Assembly: GCA_946620335.1 (NCBI GenBank)
Contig: CAMONF010000276.1
Span: 1 to 14,887, forward strand
Direction: 5' to 3'
DNA: 14,887 bases
Source of the DNA: an uncultured Clostridia bacterium
GTDB taxonomy: Bacteria > Bacillota > Clostridia > Lachnospirales > Lachnospiraceae
The notes below the pieces were generated by a model. It ran no database searches and was not told where the DNA came from. It saw nothing but the letters and a program-made list of their open reading frames with translations. A program made the translations under genes and the position numbers. Of this stretch, positions 13,036-14,887 are shown piece by piece (positions within the stretch are counted from its first letter, which is position 1; each line of letters starts with the position of its first letter).

Positions 13036-14887
13036 ATGGAGGACCTGAAACTGTCCGTACAACTGAAAAAGTATCTGCAGTGGCCGTTCCTACTGTCGGC
13101 GGTCTTTTTGGTCATGCTCTTCATTTTCTTCCTGACGGGCGACTATCCTGCAGGTCTCATCGGGGCAGGCTTCCTGACCCTCTACTGGGCCCTGCTGGTG
13201 CTTGTGATGGTCTACAGGCAGAAGCGGATCACCGCTGAGATGGTCTCCTTCGCCATGGAATTCGATGAGCAGCAGCGGATCCTCCGCAAGGAGTTCGTGC
13301 TCCCCTATGCCCATCTGGACATGAACGGACATGTTCTTTGGATGAACGACGAGTTCATGGAGGCCGCGGGTAAGGACAACAGCTTCCATAAAAGCATCCA
13401 GTCTGTATTTCCGGAGCTGACCCGCGAGAAGCTGCCCGTTCGCCGCAGGCGGACGGAGTGCGTCGTGACCAGCGGCGACAAGGTCTACCGGGCAGCCATG
13501 CAGCGGTTCTCCGCCGTGCAGGGCTCCGGCGAATCCGACACCCTGATCGGTGTCTACCTCTTCGATGAGACGGAACTCACCAATTTGATCGATGAGAAAA
13601 ATGACAACCGCCTCGTCTTCGGCCTTCTGAGCCTTGACAATTACGATGAGGCTCTGGAGACGGTGGATGAGCTGAGAAAGTCCCTCTTCCTGGCCCTCAT
13701 CGAGCGAAAAATCAACAAGTATTTCTCTGAGCTCGACGGTCTGGTCCGCAAGACGGAGAAGGACAAGTACTTCTTCATCATCCGCAAGAAGGCCCTCGAT
13801 GAGATGGAGAGCAAGCGCTTCTCCATCCTGGAGGACGTGCGGAGCGTCAACGTGGGCAATGAGATGTCCATGACTATCTCCATCGGTATCGCCTACGGCA
13901 CGGATTCTCTGGTCCAGAGCTCAGAGGCAGCCCGGTCTGCCATCGATATCGCCCTTGGACGCGGCGGAGACCAGGTGGTGGTCAAAGAAGGCTACAACAC
14001 CCGGTACTTCGGAGGCAAGACCGAGACCACCGAGAAGTACACCCGCGTCAAGGCCCGTGTCAAGGCCCATGCCCTTAAGGAAATCATGCTGAGCAAGCAG
14101 AATATCCTCATCATGGGTCATAAGATCCCCGACGTGGACGCCCTGGGCGCTGCCATCGGTGTCTGGCGCTGCGCCGCCACCATCGGCCGGCCGGCCCATA
14201 TCGTCATGGACAATCCGCCGGAGTCCATCCGGGAGATGGTCAACGGCTTCCGGAACAATCCGGATTACGACAGCCGCATGTTCGTCACCATCCGGGATGC
14301 CATGGAGCTGATCGGACCGGAATCCGTCGTCGTGGTTGTGGATACCAATAAACCCAACTATACAGAATGCGAGGAACTCCTGTACAAGGAGACGGCTATC
14401 GTGGTCCTGGACCACCACCGGCAGGGAAAGGACATCATCCAGAACGCGACCCTTTCCTACATCGAGCCCTACGCCTCCAGCGCCTGCGAGATGGTCTCGG
14501 AAATCCTTCAGTATTTTGACGAGTCCCTCAAAATCAAGGCCGCGGAAGCGGACAGCCTTTACGCCGGCATCATGCTGGACACCAGCAATTTCCTGACCAG
14601 GACCGGCGTGCGGACCCTCGAAGCTGCCGCCTACCTGAGGAGGAACGGCGCGGACGTGACCCGGATCCGCAAGCTTTTCCGGGACAGCATGGACGATTGC
14701 CGGGCCAAGGCGACCATCATCGCCCAGGCCGAGATCTTCGAATCCAGCTTCGCCATCTCCGAGTGCCCCTCCATCGGCCTTAAGTCGCCGACTGTCGTCA
14801 GCGCCCAGGCGGCCAACGAGCTGCTCTCCGTGGTGGGGGTCAAGGCGTCCTTCGTTCTGACCAACTATAACAATATGATTTATATCA
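13036..14887 (+). CDS. gdpP: GdpP-type c-di-AMP phosphodiesterase (partial at 3' end)
   Basis: The frame stays open from 13036 to the window end, giving 617 residues so far; the C-terminus is missing. Two membrane segments (about 16-34 and 40-60) are followed by a PAS-like region (about 80-180), a degenerate GGDEF domain (about 190-318) in which the GGDEF signature is replaced by EKDKYFFI, and a DHH domain (from about 352). DHH residues are visible: MGHKIPDVDALG (His362, Asp366, Asp368), VVVDTN (Asp436), LDHH (459-461) and MLDTSNF (Asp515). The DHHA1 part has begun. GdpP hydrolyses c-di-AMP, a second messenger controlling potassium, osmotic balance and cell-wall stress. GGAAGGG at 13023-13029 precedes the ATG by 6 nt. 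It follows rpsR, as in many Bacillota, and likely has its own promoter at 12876-12904. Confidence 0.95.
   Translation, partial: MEDLKLSVQLKKYLQWPFLLSAVFLVMLFIFFLTGDYPAGLIGAGFLTLYWALLVLVMVYRQKRITAEMVSFAMEFDEQQRILRKEFVLPYAHLDMNGHVLWMNDEFMEAAGKDNSFHKSIQSVFPELTREKLPVRRRRTECVVTSGDKVYRAAMQRFSAVQGSGESDTLIGVYLFDETELTNLIDEKNDNRLVFGLLSLDNYDEALETVDELRKSLFLALIERKINKYFSELDGLVRKTEKDKYFFIIRKKALDEMESKRFSILEDVRSVNVGNEMSMTISIGIAYGTDSLVQSSEAARSAIDIALGRGGDQVVVKEGYNTRYFGGKTETTEKYTRVKARVKAHALKEIMLSKQNILIMGHKIPDVDALGAAIGVWRCAATIGRPAHIVMDNPPESIREMVNGFRNNPDYDSRMFVTIRDAMELIGPESVVVVVDTNKPNYTECEELLYKETAIVVLDHHRQGKDIIQNATLSYIEPYASSACEMVSEILQYFDESLKIKAAEADSLYAGIMLDTSNFLTRTGVRTLEAAAYLRRNGADVTRIRKLFRDSMDDCRAKATIIAQAEIFESSFAISECPSIGLKSPTVVSAQAANELLSVVGVKASFVLTNYNNMIYI

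Overview
The window looks like chromosome from a GC-rich member of the Clostridia (Bacillota), most likely Lachnospiraceae or a close relative. Evidence: the rpsF-ssb-rpsR block followed by a gdpP-type gene is a classic Bacillota arrangement, ribosome-binding sites are strong AGGAGG-like sequences, promoters are sigma-A-like (TTGACA/TATAAT), and there is a class B sortase plus a membrane-anchored L,D-transpeptidase with a YkuD domain. The family-level placement is inference. No tRNA, rRNA, CRISPR array, phage gene or transposase gene was seen.

Layout. (1) 1-244: end of a palindromic repeat, a degenerate repeat piece and a good sigma-A promoter. (2) 245-3970: one very large cytoplasmic signalling protein, CheB methylesterase + CheR methyltransferase + PAS-like regions + coiled coil + histidine kinase + response-regulator receiver. 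(3) 4078-4980, minus strand: an RlmI-like class I SAM methyltransferase, convergent with the signalling gene and divergent from (4) 5132-5866, a small secreted protein with two beta-rich repeats. (5) 6161-7453: a subgroup Ic (MocR-like) aspartate aminotransferase with its own promoter. (6) 7514-9376 and 9466-10395: a cell-wall pair, membrane-anchored L,D-transpeptidase then class B sortase, separated by an intrinsic terminator. (7) 10578-11306: a sirtuin with a foldable leader and an unusual zinc site. (8) 11556-12888: rpsF-ssb-rpsR operon (S6, single-strand DNA-binding protein, S18). (9) 13036 to the window end: gdpP, the c-di-AMP phosphodiesterase, cut by the window edge.

The most striking feature beyond the genes is a family of near-perfect palindromes with the core GGGACGGTYC, at 1-59, 4004-4060, 5886-5972 and 11315-11399. 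The last three start 8 to 33 bp after a stop codon. Two copies contain exactly the same 57 bp in opposite orientation, and two look nested inside older copies. They resemble the REP/REPIN-type palindromes mobilised by RAYT (Y1) transposases; that assignment is inference. Other points to examine are the sirtuin's missing fourth zinc cysteine, the structured sirtuin leader, and a promoter whose start site falls inside the rpsR terminator and which probably drives gdpP.

The genes do not form one pathway. Regions 6 and 8 are functional groups (envelope; ribosome and replication). gdpP next to rpsR is conserved synteny. The signalling protein, methyltransferase, secreted protein, aminotransferase and sirtuin look like separate transcription units.
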